Source: Novosphingobium sp. (GTDB taxonomy: Bacteria > Pseudomonadota > Alphaproteobacteria > Sphingomonadales > Sphingomonadaceae). From it: a stretch of DNA of 64,000 nucleotides. The translations under genes and the position numbers were made by a program. Position 1 is the stretch's first letter. Each line of letters starts with the position of its first letter. The notes under the pieces are model-generated. The model made no database searches. It was not told where the DNA came from and was given only the letters and a program-made list of their open reading frames with translations. The stretch is from positions 1 to 64,000 of the forward strand of contig NZ_JAIXPP010000118.1 in the NCBI RefSeq assembly GCF_027486195.1, given 5' to 3'. Positions 51,295 through 59,517 of this stretch are shown piece after piece.

Positions 51295-53177
51295 CCCGGC
51301 TCACCCAGCGCCGCGGCAAGATCGCGGTCCGAGAGGCTGACCCCTTCCTTGCCAAGTTCGCGCGCCAGCATTTCGCCGAGCAGGCGTGCCGTGGGCGGCG
51401 AGCCTGTGCGCCGCGCGCTGAAGGCCGCCGAAAGCGCGGCATTCTTGATCAGCGCCCCGCTCGCCTCGATCTCGGCCACGCGAGCAAGTTGCGGATCGAG
51501 CTTGCGGGCCTGCGCGCGCGGAAACAGCGCGGCAATCGCCTTGCGCCAGATTTCCGCACGCGCTGGCGCATCCGGCGCGTGGAAATCGACGATGTGGCGG
51601 ATACGGCGCAAGAAGGCGCTGTCGATGTTGGCCTTGAGGTTGGTCGCCAGAATGACGATGCCGGGATAGGCCTCCAGCGCGGTCATCAGCACGCTGCTGT
51701 CGTAATTGGCGAAGCGATCGTTGGCGTTGTGCACGTCTTCGACTCGCTTGGCATAGAGCGCGTCGGCCTCGTCGAAGAACAGCACTGAACGCTGCGCAGC
51801 GCGCGAGCCGAGGAGCTGCTGGAGGTGCTGCGCGGTCTCGCCCACCCATTTGCTGACGACCGCAGAGAGATCGACCGCGAGCAGATCGAGCCCGAGATCG
51901 GCGGCAATCACGTTGGCGGCCATTGTCTTGCCGGTGCCGGGAGGCCCCGCAAACAGGGCCACGAGGCCGCGGCCATAGGGAAACAGCCGCGCCGCTGCCG
52001 GTTCGGCCCAGAGCCGCAGCCGTTCGCGCGCTTCAAAGGTCACTTCCTCGAGCCGGGCGCGGGTCGCATCGCGCAGCACGAGATCGTCCCAGCTGAAGGC
52101 GGCATCAATGCGCCGCGTCAGCGGGCCGCATTCCCCGCGCAGATGGTCGCGCAGGGCGAGACTGGCGGCGGCGGCGCTGACCGGGCGGGTGGCGGCCACA
52201 CTGGCGATCTGCCCGATCGACGCATCGTGGCACAGCGCCAGATCGGCAAGTTTTTCCGCAGGCCACTTCGCGCTTTGCGGCAGCAGCATGCGCCACAGCC
52301 TTTCGCGCTCGGCCGGGCCGGGTGCGGCGGGAACCACATCGCGATCATCGAAATCCGGATCGGCGGGGAGCGGCGAGCCGCCGCCATGAACGATCTGCAC
52401 CGGATAGCAGGCAACGCCGGAGGGCGCGGCGAGGTCCGCATCGGTGGCGGCGAAGAACGGGACGCAGCCATCGAGGAAGGCCTGCCGGTGCAGGCGCACG
52501 GCGGCTTCGTCTGCTGCGGCAAGAGCGCCGGCATCGACGGCAAGCACCGGCAAACCGATCCGCCGGCCGAGCGCGGCGGCAAACCAGCGCGCTGCCAGCC
52601 GGTCTTCGGTGACGAGGCGGATGCGCGTGCGCCGCCCCGCGTGGAGGCCCGCGCGCAGGTTGCTCGCGATGGTATCGAGCGGCCACTCGGCAAGTTCCGG
52701 CCCGAGCGGAAGGATCTGCGCCCGCCCGGCGAGCGCCCGGTCGAGCTCATGATCGCCGCCGAGCCACGCGAGAATGGCGGGGTCCAGCGAAAGCGCCGCG
52801 CCGCCATCGACCAGCGGATGTTCCTGCACCAGCCGCCACAGCAGCAAGGGCGAGCCGCTTGGCAGGCGCGGCCTCAGCGGGTGGCCGAACAGGCTGCTGA
52901 CGAGGAGGACGGTGACGTGCCCCGACGATGCCTCGCGCGCCACCAGCGCGGCCCGCAGTGCGGGGTCGCAGGCGGCGGTCCAGAGCACGGCGAGGATATC
53001 GCGCTCCAGCGGATCGAGCACGAAGAGGTCTGCCAGCCGGTTCAGCCGTCCCTCCGGCAGAGGCTGCGGGACAGACGCCCCATCGAGCGCGGCAAGCACC
53101 CGGTCCTGCTCATGAAGGCGCTCGCCCACGGGATCGACCGCGTTTGCTTCAGCATCGCCGACTGGCCGGACCGTCAT
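51291..53177 (-). CDS. AAA+ ATPase of the eCIS (Afp15/Pvc15-type)
   Basis: 628 residues from ATG 53177. The AAA module has Walker A GPPGTGKT at about 410, Walker B VLFFDEADALYAKR near 464, and sensor ILATNLKANIDSAFLRRI. The N-terminal about 380 residues are an eCIS-type region rich in Ala, Leu and Arg. In Afp/PVC this ATPase helps particle assembly and payload loading. The upstream frame extension to 53648 overlaps the DUF4255 gene and is rejected. The stop overlaps the DUF4157 start. Confidence 0.92.
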   Translation of the reverse strand: MTVRPVGDAEANAVDPVGERLHEQDRVLAALDGASVPQPLPEGRLNRLADLFVLDPLERDILAVLWTAACDPALRAALVAREASSGHVTVLLVSSLFGHPLRPRLPSGSPLLLWRLVQEHPLVDGGAALSLDPAILAWLGGDHELDRALAGRAQILPLGPELAEWPLDTIASNLRAGLHAGRRTRIRLVTEDRLAARWFAAALGRRIGLPVLAVDAGALAAADEAAVRLHRQAFLDGCVPFFAATDADLAAPSGVACYPVQIVHGGGSPLPADPDFDDRDVVPAAPGPAERERLWRMLLPQSAKWPAEKLADLALCHDASIGQIASVAATRPVSAAAASLALRDHLRGECGPLTRRIDAAFSWDDLVLRDATRARLEEVTFEARERLRLWAEPAAARLFPYGRGLVALFAGPPGTGKTMAANVIAADLGLDLLAVDLSAVVSKWVGETAQHLQQLLGSRAAQRSVLFFDEADALYAKRVEDVHNANDRFANYDSSVLMTALEAYPGIVILATNLKANIDSAFLRRIRHIVDFHAPDAPARAEIWRKAIAALFPRAQARKLDPQLARVAEIEASGALIKNAALSAAFSARRTGSPPTARLLGEMLARELGKEGVSLSDRDLAAALGEPG

Positions 53178-54469
53178 GGCACGGTCTCCCACCAGGGGCC
53201 GGATTCGGCCGAACGGACGATGAGCCGGATCGGCAGGACACTGCCGGGCACAGCGCTGGCGGGAAAGCGAAAGCGCAGGGTCGTCGTCGCGGCGGCGGGC
53301 GAGGAGGGCGTGTGGAACTGCCCGGGCCCTGGCGGTGAAGTCGCGCTGCGGGTCAGCCGTTCGGCGCCGGCAAAGACCATGAGGTCGCCGTCTGCCAGCA
53401 GGTGCGGCTGGAACCGGTCGACCTTGATCGTCCGCACTGTGCCGCCCGTCACGGACAGGATGGCGGGTGCGATCGCGAAGCCGATCTGGTTCGAGACCGC
53501 ATCGAAATCGCGCTGCGATCCATCGGGCAGGGTTTTGCGCGCCGTGGTGCGGACCATCGCGCCATAGATCCCCGGCAGCACCGCAGTGCCGCTCGCGGTG
53601 GGCTGGACATCCACGCTCAGCACCGAACCATCGGTTGCCAGTTTCCACGCGGCATCGACGGCCACCGGATCGCTCCAGCCGCGGTGCGTGAGCAGCAGCG
53701 CCGTGCTGTCGCCCTTGAGATCGGCACCAGAGATCGCAAGCCGTCCGCCATAGGGCACCGACGCCGGCGACATGTCGATCCGCCGCGCCTCCGTCTCACC
53801 CGGGGGCGTGAATTCGAGCGTGTTGGTCACCGCATCGATGCGCGGTTCGCCGCGTACGAAGGTGTGGACGCCGACCATGAGCACGCGGCTGCTGCGGGTC
53901 GTGGTTTCCTCAGGCTCGAGCAGGGTGGCGGCGACTTCGTAGTAGGCGGCAAGGCGCACCGGACCCGTGCCCGCCTGCCAATACTGCGCAGCCTCGGTCG
54001 CTTCGGTCGGCCGCAGGGTGGCGCGCAGCATGTTGCGGCGGCCGCGCATGCCGGTCGGCATCACCAACACCGGGCCGCTTTTCCCGACAACGATGGTCGT
54101 GTCGTCGATCTTCGCGGTGTCGCGCAGGGTCTTGAGCGCAAGACCCATCATCAGCTGGTCGGCGAGCGCCCTGAGGTTGGCATCGGCAATGTTGGAGCGC
54201 GGGGTGAGCACATAGGACAGCGTCAGCCCCATCGGCTTCAGCCGCAGCGGATTGTCGCCGCTTGCGGGCCAGTCCTGCGCCACTGTGTGGGCAGCCTCGC
54301 GCACATGGTAGAGATAAAAGCTGAGCGCGTGCGCACCGTTCACCGCATCGGGCGGACCGGCTGAGACATTGAGTGTGGCCGATCCGGGCCAGACGGGAAA
54401 GGCCGGCAGCCGCTCGCTGAGCAGCGTGGTGAAGCAGCGCGTGACGAGGCTGAGATCGAGCAGCGCCAT
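53174..54469 (-). CDS. DUF4255/Pvc16-type tail cap protein with Ig-like extension
   Basis: 431 residues. Residues about 1-190 match DUF4255: LVTRCFTTLLSERLPAFP, AVNGAHALSFYLYHVREAAH and LTLSYVLTPRSNIADANLRA. Afp16/Pvc16 caps the tube and sheath and ends polymerisation. Residues about 220-431 are beta-rich with an IPT/Ig-like pattern (SVPYGGRLAISGADLKGDST), an extension absent from short forms. Confidence 0.88.
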   Translation of the reverse strand: MALLDLSLVTRCFTTLLSERLPAFPVWPGSATLNVSAGPPDAVNGAHALSFYLYHVREAAHTVAQDWPASGDNPLRLKPMGLTLSYVLTPRSNIADANLRALADQLMMGLALKTLRDTAKIDDTTIVVGKSGPVLVMPTGMRGRRNMLRATLRPTEATEAAQYWQAGTGPVRLAAYYEVAATLLEPEETTTRSSRVLMVGVHTFVRGEPRIDAVTNTLEFTPPGETEARRIDMSPASVPYGGRLAISGADLKGDSTALLLTHRGWSDPVAVDAAWKLATDGSVLSVDVQPTASGTAVLPGIYGAMVRTTARKTLPDGSQRDFDAVSNQIGFAIAPAILSVTGGTVRTIKVDRFQPHLLADGDLMVFAGAERLTRSATSPPGPGQFHTPSSPAAATTTLRFRFPASAVPGSVLPIRLIVRSAESGPWWETVP

Positions 54470-54474
54470 GGCGA

Positions 54475-55266
54475 TCAGCCTTGTCCGATCCCGAAGCGCA
54501 GGATGCCGAGGCTGTGGGCCAGATCGCTGCGCGGCGCGGCGGCCGAGGCGACGGCGACGACGCGGGCAGTGCCTGCAGTCTCGATGGGCGACGGAGCAGG
54601 CTTGCGAGCGGCTTCATCCTTTAATGGATGGGCTTTGGGTTCTGCCACCGAGGCAGGGCGCGCGGCGGCTGCGGAAGGGGCTCGCGGCAGAGGGGCTGCC
54701 GGAGGCTTTGGCGGAACCAGCGCGCGCGCAGGCTGTTGCGGGGCAGGCGGCGCGGGCGGTGCCAATGGGGTGACGCGCATGGTCGGGGCGTTGGCAGGCG
54801 CGGCTTGCTGGCCAGCCTGCGCCGGCTGCGTAGTGGGCATATCCGGGCCTGCTGTGTGCGCGGGCGATCGCGTGATGCGCGGTGCGATCTGGTTGAAGAA
54901 CGCATCAGCCATGGCCAGCGGATCGGGCGAGGCAACCGATTGCGCGGCGGCGGCTTGTGTTGCAGCTGGCGCATCCGGTGCCACTGCCGGGGCGCGGGGT
55001 GTGGCGCTCTCGGGCAGAAGCGACACCGGCAGGCTTGGCCTGAGCGGCGATGCAGGCGGATCAGACAACTGCGCCATCGGCTCGTCTGCCCGGACAGCTG
55101 TGCGGTGCTCAAGCGGAAAGGCGACAGCGGCTGGCGGTCTGGCTGCAACCGGCGGCGCCTCCTCAGGCAGCCAGGCGGCGACTTGCGCAAAGGGATCGAA
55201 CAGCGCTTCGCCGCCTGACCGCGGCACGGCTGCCGCGCGGCTGAGCAGGCGCTCGCGGTAGTTCAT
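54475..55266 (-). CDS. Pro/Ala-rich low-complexity eCIS protein
   Basis: 263 residues from ATG 55266 (ATGA overlap). A short ordered start (MNYRERLLSRAAAVPRSGGE) is followed by about 200 residues rich in Ala and Pro, with an island DPLAMADAFFNQIAPRITRS near 125. The C-terminus has SLGILRFGIGQG. No family is recognised. It lies between the baseplate zinc-ribbon gene and the cap gene. Disordered proteins at this place could act as a length ruler, chaperone or linker. The longer frame start at 55464 is rejected. Confidence 0.65.
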   Translation of the reverse strand: MNYRERLLSRAAAVPRSGGEALFDPFAQVAAWLPEEAPPVAARPPAAVAFPLEHRTAVRADEPMAQLSDPPASPLRPSLPVSLLPESATPRAPAVAPDAPAATQAAAAQSVASPDPLAMADAFFNQIAPRITRSPAHTAGPDMPTTQPAQAGQQAAPANAPTMRVTPLAPPAPPAPQQPARALVPPKPPAAPLPRAPSAAAARPASVAEPKAHPLKDEAARKPAPSPIETAGTARVVAVASAAAPRSDLAHSLGILRFGIGQG

Positions 55267-56027
55267 GCGCCGCCCCCCAGCCGGAGCGCAAAGGCGCGCC
55301 GCACGCCGCGCGGCAGGCCAAGGATTTCGGAAAGCCCCCAGTGGTAGCCGCTGGCAAGCTCGTGCACCTCGCCGAGAACCGCCTCGCGTTCGTCCAGCAG
55401 GCGCTGGAGGGTGAAAGTCTGGATATCGAACCGCGCCAGCGCCGGATGGCCGCACTCGGCGCAAGGGGCCTCGAGATCGACATCGAGCAGCGGCGCCAAT
55501 GCATCGAGCCGTTCGTCGAGATCGGTGAGGCCATCGCCGTGATCGCCAAGCATGGCGGCGGCGAGCAGCGCCAGACCGGCCTGATGCCCGCCCAGCGCCG
55601 CGGCATCCTCCTCCTCCGCATCCGGCAGGTGGATGACCGCACCAGTCCTATCCTGAACCGTACGCAGGGCGATCACGGTGCCGGGCGCGCGGTTGCTTTC
55701 GATCTGTTGCTGCAGTTCGGAGAGCGTGAACGAGAGATCGTAGGGCGCCGCGCAAGCGGGGCATTCGAGCGAAGAGACGATGCGATCACCCCACAGCCCC
55801 CGGTGCAGCACCGCCAGCAGCCTGTCGCGGTCGCTGGCTGAAAGCGCGGCAACGGCACCCGGCGGATCGGCCAGCCGGGCAAGCAGCCGGGCTGCCGCGC
55901 GCGTGTCGATGCCATCGAGCGAGAGTTCGTCGTGGCCGGTCGGCTCACGCAGGTGAAGAGTTTGCGATTCCGGAAAGCTGGCGCGTGGGATCACGCGCTC
56001 GGCCCACGCGAGCGCGCCCACGGTCAT
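55263..56027 (-). CDS. T4-type baseplate protein with zinc-ribbon cysteines
   Basis: 254 residues from ATG 56027, overlapping the tube stop. It fits the T4-baseplate family found in eCIS loci: DRDRLLAVLHRGLWGDRI, then two C-x2-C pairs (CPACAAPYD near 110, CAECGHPAL near 190) likely holding zinc, and the C-terminal YHWGLSEILGLPRGVRRAFA. It may be an assembly chaperone or minor baseplate part. An extension upstream to 56459 would run through the tube gene and is rejected. Confidence 0.82.
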   Translation of the reverse strand: MTVGALAWAERVIPRASFPESQTLHLREPTGHDELSLDGIDTRAAARLLARLADPPGAVAALSASDRDRLLAVLHRGLWGDRIVSSLECPACAAPYDLSFTLSELQQQIESNRAPGTVIALRTVQDRTGAVIHLPDAEEEDAAALGGHQAGLALLAAAMLGDHGDGLTDLDERLDALAPLLDVDLEAPCAECGHPALARFDIQTFTLQRLLDEREAVLGEVHELASGYHWGLSEILGLPRGVRRAFALRLGGGA

Positions 56028-56524
56028 GTCTCGGCAGGTTCGGCAACATCGAGATCGCGCACCCAGCCTTCGTTCTGGATGACGATGTGTTCGAACGCCA
56101 CGGCATGCCCGTTGGCATCGAGCTCGGGCAGGGCCTGATACTCGGAAACCCAGCAGCGGAAGACCTTGTAGGTCTTGGCGATCACCCCCTGCTCGTTGAG
56201 CAGTTCGATGAGGATATCCTTGCGAAAGCCCTTGAGCGTCTGAACGATGCCGCCTTCGACCGTGTAGACCTTGTTCGCCCAGTCCTCGAATTCGAGATCG
56301 TGGGTGACTCCGCGCTCTAGTGTGATCGGCTCGAATTTCCAGACCGAGGGCGAATGGCGCGAGGTGCTGGCATCGCCGCCTTCGCGGTGGGACACGATCT
56401 CGGTGCTGCGCTTGAGCGCGGAGACCTTCGATACCCCCGCGACATAGCGGCCATCCCATTTCACACGGAATTTCATGTTCTTGTAGGGATCGAACCGGTG
56501 GGTATTTACGGGAAACTGGACCAT
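56024..56524 (-). CDS. eCIS tube protein (gp19-like, Afp1/Afp5-type)
   Basis: 166 residues. The gp19-like tube pattern is plain: FPVNTHRFDPYKNMKFRVKW, then VAGVSKVSALKRSTEIVSHR and PITLERGVTHDLEFEDWAN with KDILIELLNEQG near the end. Only one tube gene is seen. It stacks as hexamers inside the sheath and forms the payload channel. It starts 22 bases after the sheath stop, with AAGGG upstream. Confidence 0.92.
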   Translation of the reverse strand: MVQFPVNTHRFDPYKNMKFRVKWDGRYVAGVSKVSALKRSTEIVSHREGGDASTSRHSPSVWKFEPITLERGVTHDLEFEDWANKVYTVEGGIVQTLKGFRKDILIELLNEQGVIAKTYKVFRCWVSEYQALPELDANGHAVAFEHIVIQNEGWVRDLDVAEPAET

Positions 56525-56546
56525 TGAAAGACCCTTTCGGAAGGTG

Positions 56547-59006
56547 TCAGACTTGGATCTGTCCGGCCATCTGCTGCAGCGTGAGCACGACGAACTCGGC
56601 AGGCTTCAGCGGGGCGAAACCGACGACGATGTTGACGATGCCGAGGTTCCGGTCGTTCTGGGTGGTGGTGCTGGCATCGCACTTCACGAAGTAGGCGTCC
56701 TTGGGCGACTGCCCCTGGAAGGCCCCCTGGCGGAACAGGTTGTTCATGAACGCGCCCACGTTCAGCCGGATCTGCGCCCAGAGCGATTCATCGTTGGGTT
56801 CGAACACGACCCATTTGACGCCGCGATAGAGGCTTTCCTCGATGTAGAGCGCCAGCCGCCGGATCGGCACGTATTTGTATTCGGAAGCGAAGCCATCGTC
56901 GCCGTCCATGGTGCGGGCGCCCCAGTTGACGATACCGTTGGGGAAGACGCGGATGGTGTTGATGCCCTTGGGGTTCATCACCCCGTTTTCGCCATCGGTG
57001 AACCGGTACTGGACCCCGGTCACCCCGCGCAGATCGGCCTCGGTCCCCGCAGGTGCTTTCCACACCCCGCGCGCGGCATCGATCCGCGCCATCAGGCCCG
57101 CGATCGCGCCGCTTGGCCCCACGAACACGTCCTTGCCCGCCTCGGTGATCTTGAGGTTCGGGTAGAACACCGCCGCGTAGTCCTTGACGAGGCCGATGCG
57201 CAGCGTGTCGACGCCGACCGTCGGTCCTGCGGCTTTCTGGGAATCGGTCCAGTCGGACGGCGGATCCATGATCAGGAACGCGCGGCGGCGCTGGCAGAAG
57301 ATGCTGGCCGGCCCCCACAGGGCGCGGGTCGTTGCATCGGAATGGCCCGAATCCTTCGGCAGCACGAGCAGATTGAACAAGTCGATCTCGCGGTCGGCCG
57401 TCTGATAGGCGCGCTCGTAGTCCGCCGCGCTGGGCGGCCCGCCGTTGACACCGGCAACGACGCCCGCCTGGAATGCGCCGCCTGCGCTGCCGAGGCTGTA
57501 GTAGCGGGTGTTCTGGTTGAAGCTGGCGCCGATGTCGGTCCCCGAAGTGGTCACGGCCGCCGAAAGGGTGTCTGGGCCGCTGACGGGGAGGATCGCCAGA
57601 CGCGAACCCCAGACCTCTGCCGTCCATGGGAACAGGGGATTGGCCGCTCGCATGCCCTGGATGGCGGCGGCGATGAGCCCCAGCTTCTCGCGTACGCCGT
57701 CCGAAACCGGATCGGGGGGCGCGGCGGGTTTGGCGCTGTTGCGGTCTTGGAAGAAGCGGGGATCGGCGATGGGCAAGGCCGGCGCCGCCACGGCTGTCGG
57801 CGTGGTCGCGAGCAAGGGGCCGAGCGGCACGTCGACTCCGCCGATGGTGATCTTGCCTAGTGCGGTGCCGCCGGTCTGCTTGAGTTCGGCAAAGGCGATC
57901 GCGTTTGTTCCGGCAGCGTGGTTGGGTGCGAACACGATGCCGCTGGGCGCGGGCCGGCTGGCAGCCCAGCGCGATACTTCCGCGCCGCCCTGCGCGGTTC
58001 CCAGCATGAGCGCGGCGGCAATGTCGGTCGCCGGGTTCGGGCCGGGGAAGATCTTCACGTCACCATTGGCCGATGCGATGCGCAGCAGCTTGGTCGTCTG
58101 GTTGTTTTCGCCGGTCTGCCCCGCAGGTCCGGTCTCCAGGGTGACCGTCACCACTGACGGGCTCACCCGCGCGTTGATGAGCGCGGCAAGCGCGGTGCGG
58201 ATGTTCGTCTGGATGGTCGCGGGGTTGAGCAGCGGGGCGACGGTGAAATCGAGATCGCCGAGATCGACCAGCTGCGCCGGGCTGCCATCGACCGAAATGC
58301 GGAACTGAAAGTTGGTGCGGGATGCCGTCTTGCCGAACAGCGCGATGAGCTCGCTGCGCAGGATGGCGTTCGATGCCGCAGCGACGGGACGCCCCCCTTG
58401 CGAGAAGCCGGGGCCGCCCGGTGCAGCACTGGAATCGACCGCGGTGACGAGCTGCGATTGCTGCGTCAGGATGTCGGCTGCATAGCGCGGACTAGCCGGG
58501 TTCATGCTGAGGCCGACGTAGTATTCGCCATCGACCCTGGTATCCGCGCCGGTGCTGCTTCTGGCCCAGCGGAACACTTCCATGTTGAAGGTCGCCTCCG
58601 GATCGCCGGTGCCATAGCTGACGCCGATGCGGATATCGTTGCCCAGCGCGCCGGGGGACCGCGCGGTGATATCGAGCGACGGCAGCTTGCTTTCGGTCAG
58701 CAGCTGGACCTTGGCCGCCTTGACCGTCTTGGCGCCCATTTCGTCGGCGATGCGCGAGACGTAGCACTGGGTTCCGCCGTTCTGGAAAAACAGCCGGACG
58801 GCGCGGGCGAGATCGCCGCCAGCGTTCTGGCTGGTGAATGCACGCTCGAAATCCTCGATGCTCAGGCACTGGATCGGATCGTAGAGCGGGCCTTTCAGCG
58901 CGCGCCCGACAAAGAGGCCAATCGACGTGCCGACGCCGGTTATCGTTCTGACACCGCTGGGAATTTCCTGAACGTAAACACCGGGATAGGTGAGGCTGAC
59001 GGGCAT
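56547..59006 (-). CDS. eCIS tail sheath protein, long form
   Basis: 819 residues from ATG 59006, with AAGGAAG 7 bases upstream. The start VSLTYPGVYVQEIPSGVRTI and GVGTSIGLFVGRALKGPLYD are the sheath hallmark; the C-terminus ends GIVNIVVGFAPLKPAEFVVL, the interlocking arm. Residues about 200-480 hold extra Gly/Ala/Thr-rich domains that make it longer than most sheaths. One sheath gene is present, where Afp and PVC have three. It is the first gene of the operon. A frame start at 59054 adds a basic, unmatched leader. Confidence 0.93.
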   Translation of the reverse strand: MPVSLTYPGVYVQEIPSGVRTITGVGTSIGLFVGRALKGPLYDPIQCLSIEDFERAFTSQNAGGDLARAVRLFFQNGGTQCYVSRIADEMGAKTVKAAKVQLLTESKLPSLDITARSPGALGNDIRIGVSYGTGDPEATFNMEVFRWARSSTGADTRVDGEYYVGLSMNPASPRYAADILTQQSQLVTAVDSSAAPGGPGFSQGGRPVAAASNAILRSELIALFGKTASRTNFQFRISVDGSPAQLVDLGDLDFTVAPLLNPATIQTNIRTALAALINARVSPSVVTVTLETGPAGQTGENNQTTKLLRIASANGDVKIFPGPNPATDIAAALMLGTAQGGAEVSRWAASRPAPSGIVFAPNHAAGTNAIAFAELKQTGGTALGKITIGGVDVPLGPLLATTPTAVAAPALPIADPRFFQDRNSAKPAAPPDPVSDGVREKLGLIAAAIQGMRAANPLFPWTAEVWGSRLAILPVSGPDTLSAAVTTSGTDIGASFNQNTRYYSLGSAGGAFQAGVVAGVNGGPPSAADYERAYQTADREIDLFNLLVLPKDSGHSDATTRALWGPASIFCQRRRAFLIMDPPSDWTDSQKAAGPTVGVDTLRIGLVKDYAAVFYPNLKITEAGKDVFVGPSGAIAGLMARIDAARGVWKAPAGTEADLRGVTGVQYRFTDGENGVMNPKGINTIRVFPNGIVNWGARTMDGDDGFASEYKYVPIRRLALYIEESLYRGVKWVVFEPNDESLWAQIRLNVGAFMNNLFRQGAFQGQSPKDAYFVKCDASTTTQNDRNLGIVNIVVGFAPLKPAEFVVLTLQQMAGQIQV

Positions 59007-59517
59007 GGCGCGCTTCCTTGCAAGTCCGGGCGGTGCTGACCGTTTCTGGCGCACCCGAGGGTTATCGGCCGATGGATGATCGGTCGAAGCAAAAGGAGAC
59101 AGTAAGCTCCAGCAACAGGCATGTTGTTAGAGAGTAAAAAGGGCTGATTACCGGTGCTAATCCGGCAAAATAGGGGCGATCAGATAAAATTCGCCGACAA
59201 GACGCCTCGACCCCCGGAACCGTCACATACGGCGATCCCGTTGGCGAAATATGTGGCGAAACCGCTGAAAATGTGCGTTTTTTGCTTCGTCCCTCGAAGG
59301 AACGTTGTTCGACCCGTATTCGAACCGTGTCAAAATATGTGATTCTTTGCAGGAGTGTCAACTGTAGATCGTCGCGCAAAAAACACAGTCTATCCGCGAA
59401 TACTATAGGTTAACTCTGAATAAACTACACATTTGTAACCTGGCGACTCGAATCGATCAGTGCCCCTTTCCCGTCGCCGCGGGACATGCCACATCGCTTG
59501 GCGGGAGAGACCAAGCG
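59007..59517. promoter_or_regulatory. 511-bp lower-GC gap: likely promoter region of the eCIS operon and of the carboxylase gene
   Basis: The gap separates divergent genes and is clearly richer in A/T than its surroundings (59120-59440). It holds repeated TGGCGAAA (59239-59258 area) and two ATATGTG copies (about 59250 and 59334), plus AATACTATAGGTTAAC near 59399-59414. No consensus promoter could be called with confidence. A 105-codon leftward ORF at 59062-59379 lacks protein-like composition. Confidence 0.5.

Larger units (their letters stand above)
29883..59006 (-). other. Extracellular contractile injection system (eCIS) gene cluster
   Basis: Eighteen genes on one strand encode the recognised eCIS set: sheath, tube, T4-type baseplate protein, DUF4255 cap, AAA+ ATPase, DUF4157 protein, tube initiator, LysM-like protein, hub, spike, PAAR-like tip, gp25 wedge, two large baseplate proteins and distal fibre-like proteins. 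They are unlike the Mu tail genes earlier in the window. There are no head, terminase or portal genes, which separates eCIS from a phage. Junctions overlap or lie within 20 nt. No clear tape measure or transposase is seen. Confidence 0.92.

Noticed and set aside
51825..53567. 580-codon + strand open frame
   Set aside because: Antisense to the AAA+ ATPase with its intact Walker motifs.
29883..59006. The cluster as a second prophage or a type VI secretion system
   Set aside because: No capsid, terminase, portal or integrase genes for a phage, and no TssJLM membrane complex; DUF4255, DUF4157 and the AAA+ type mark an eCIS.
59062..59379. 105-codon leftward ORF before the eCIS operon
   Set aside because: Composition is unlike neighbouring genes and it fills the most likely promoter region; no motif is seen.
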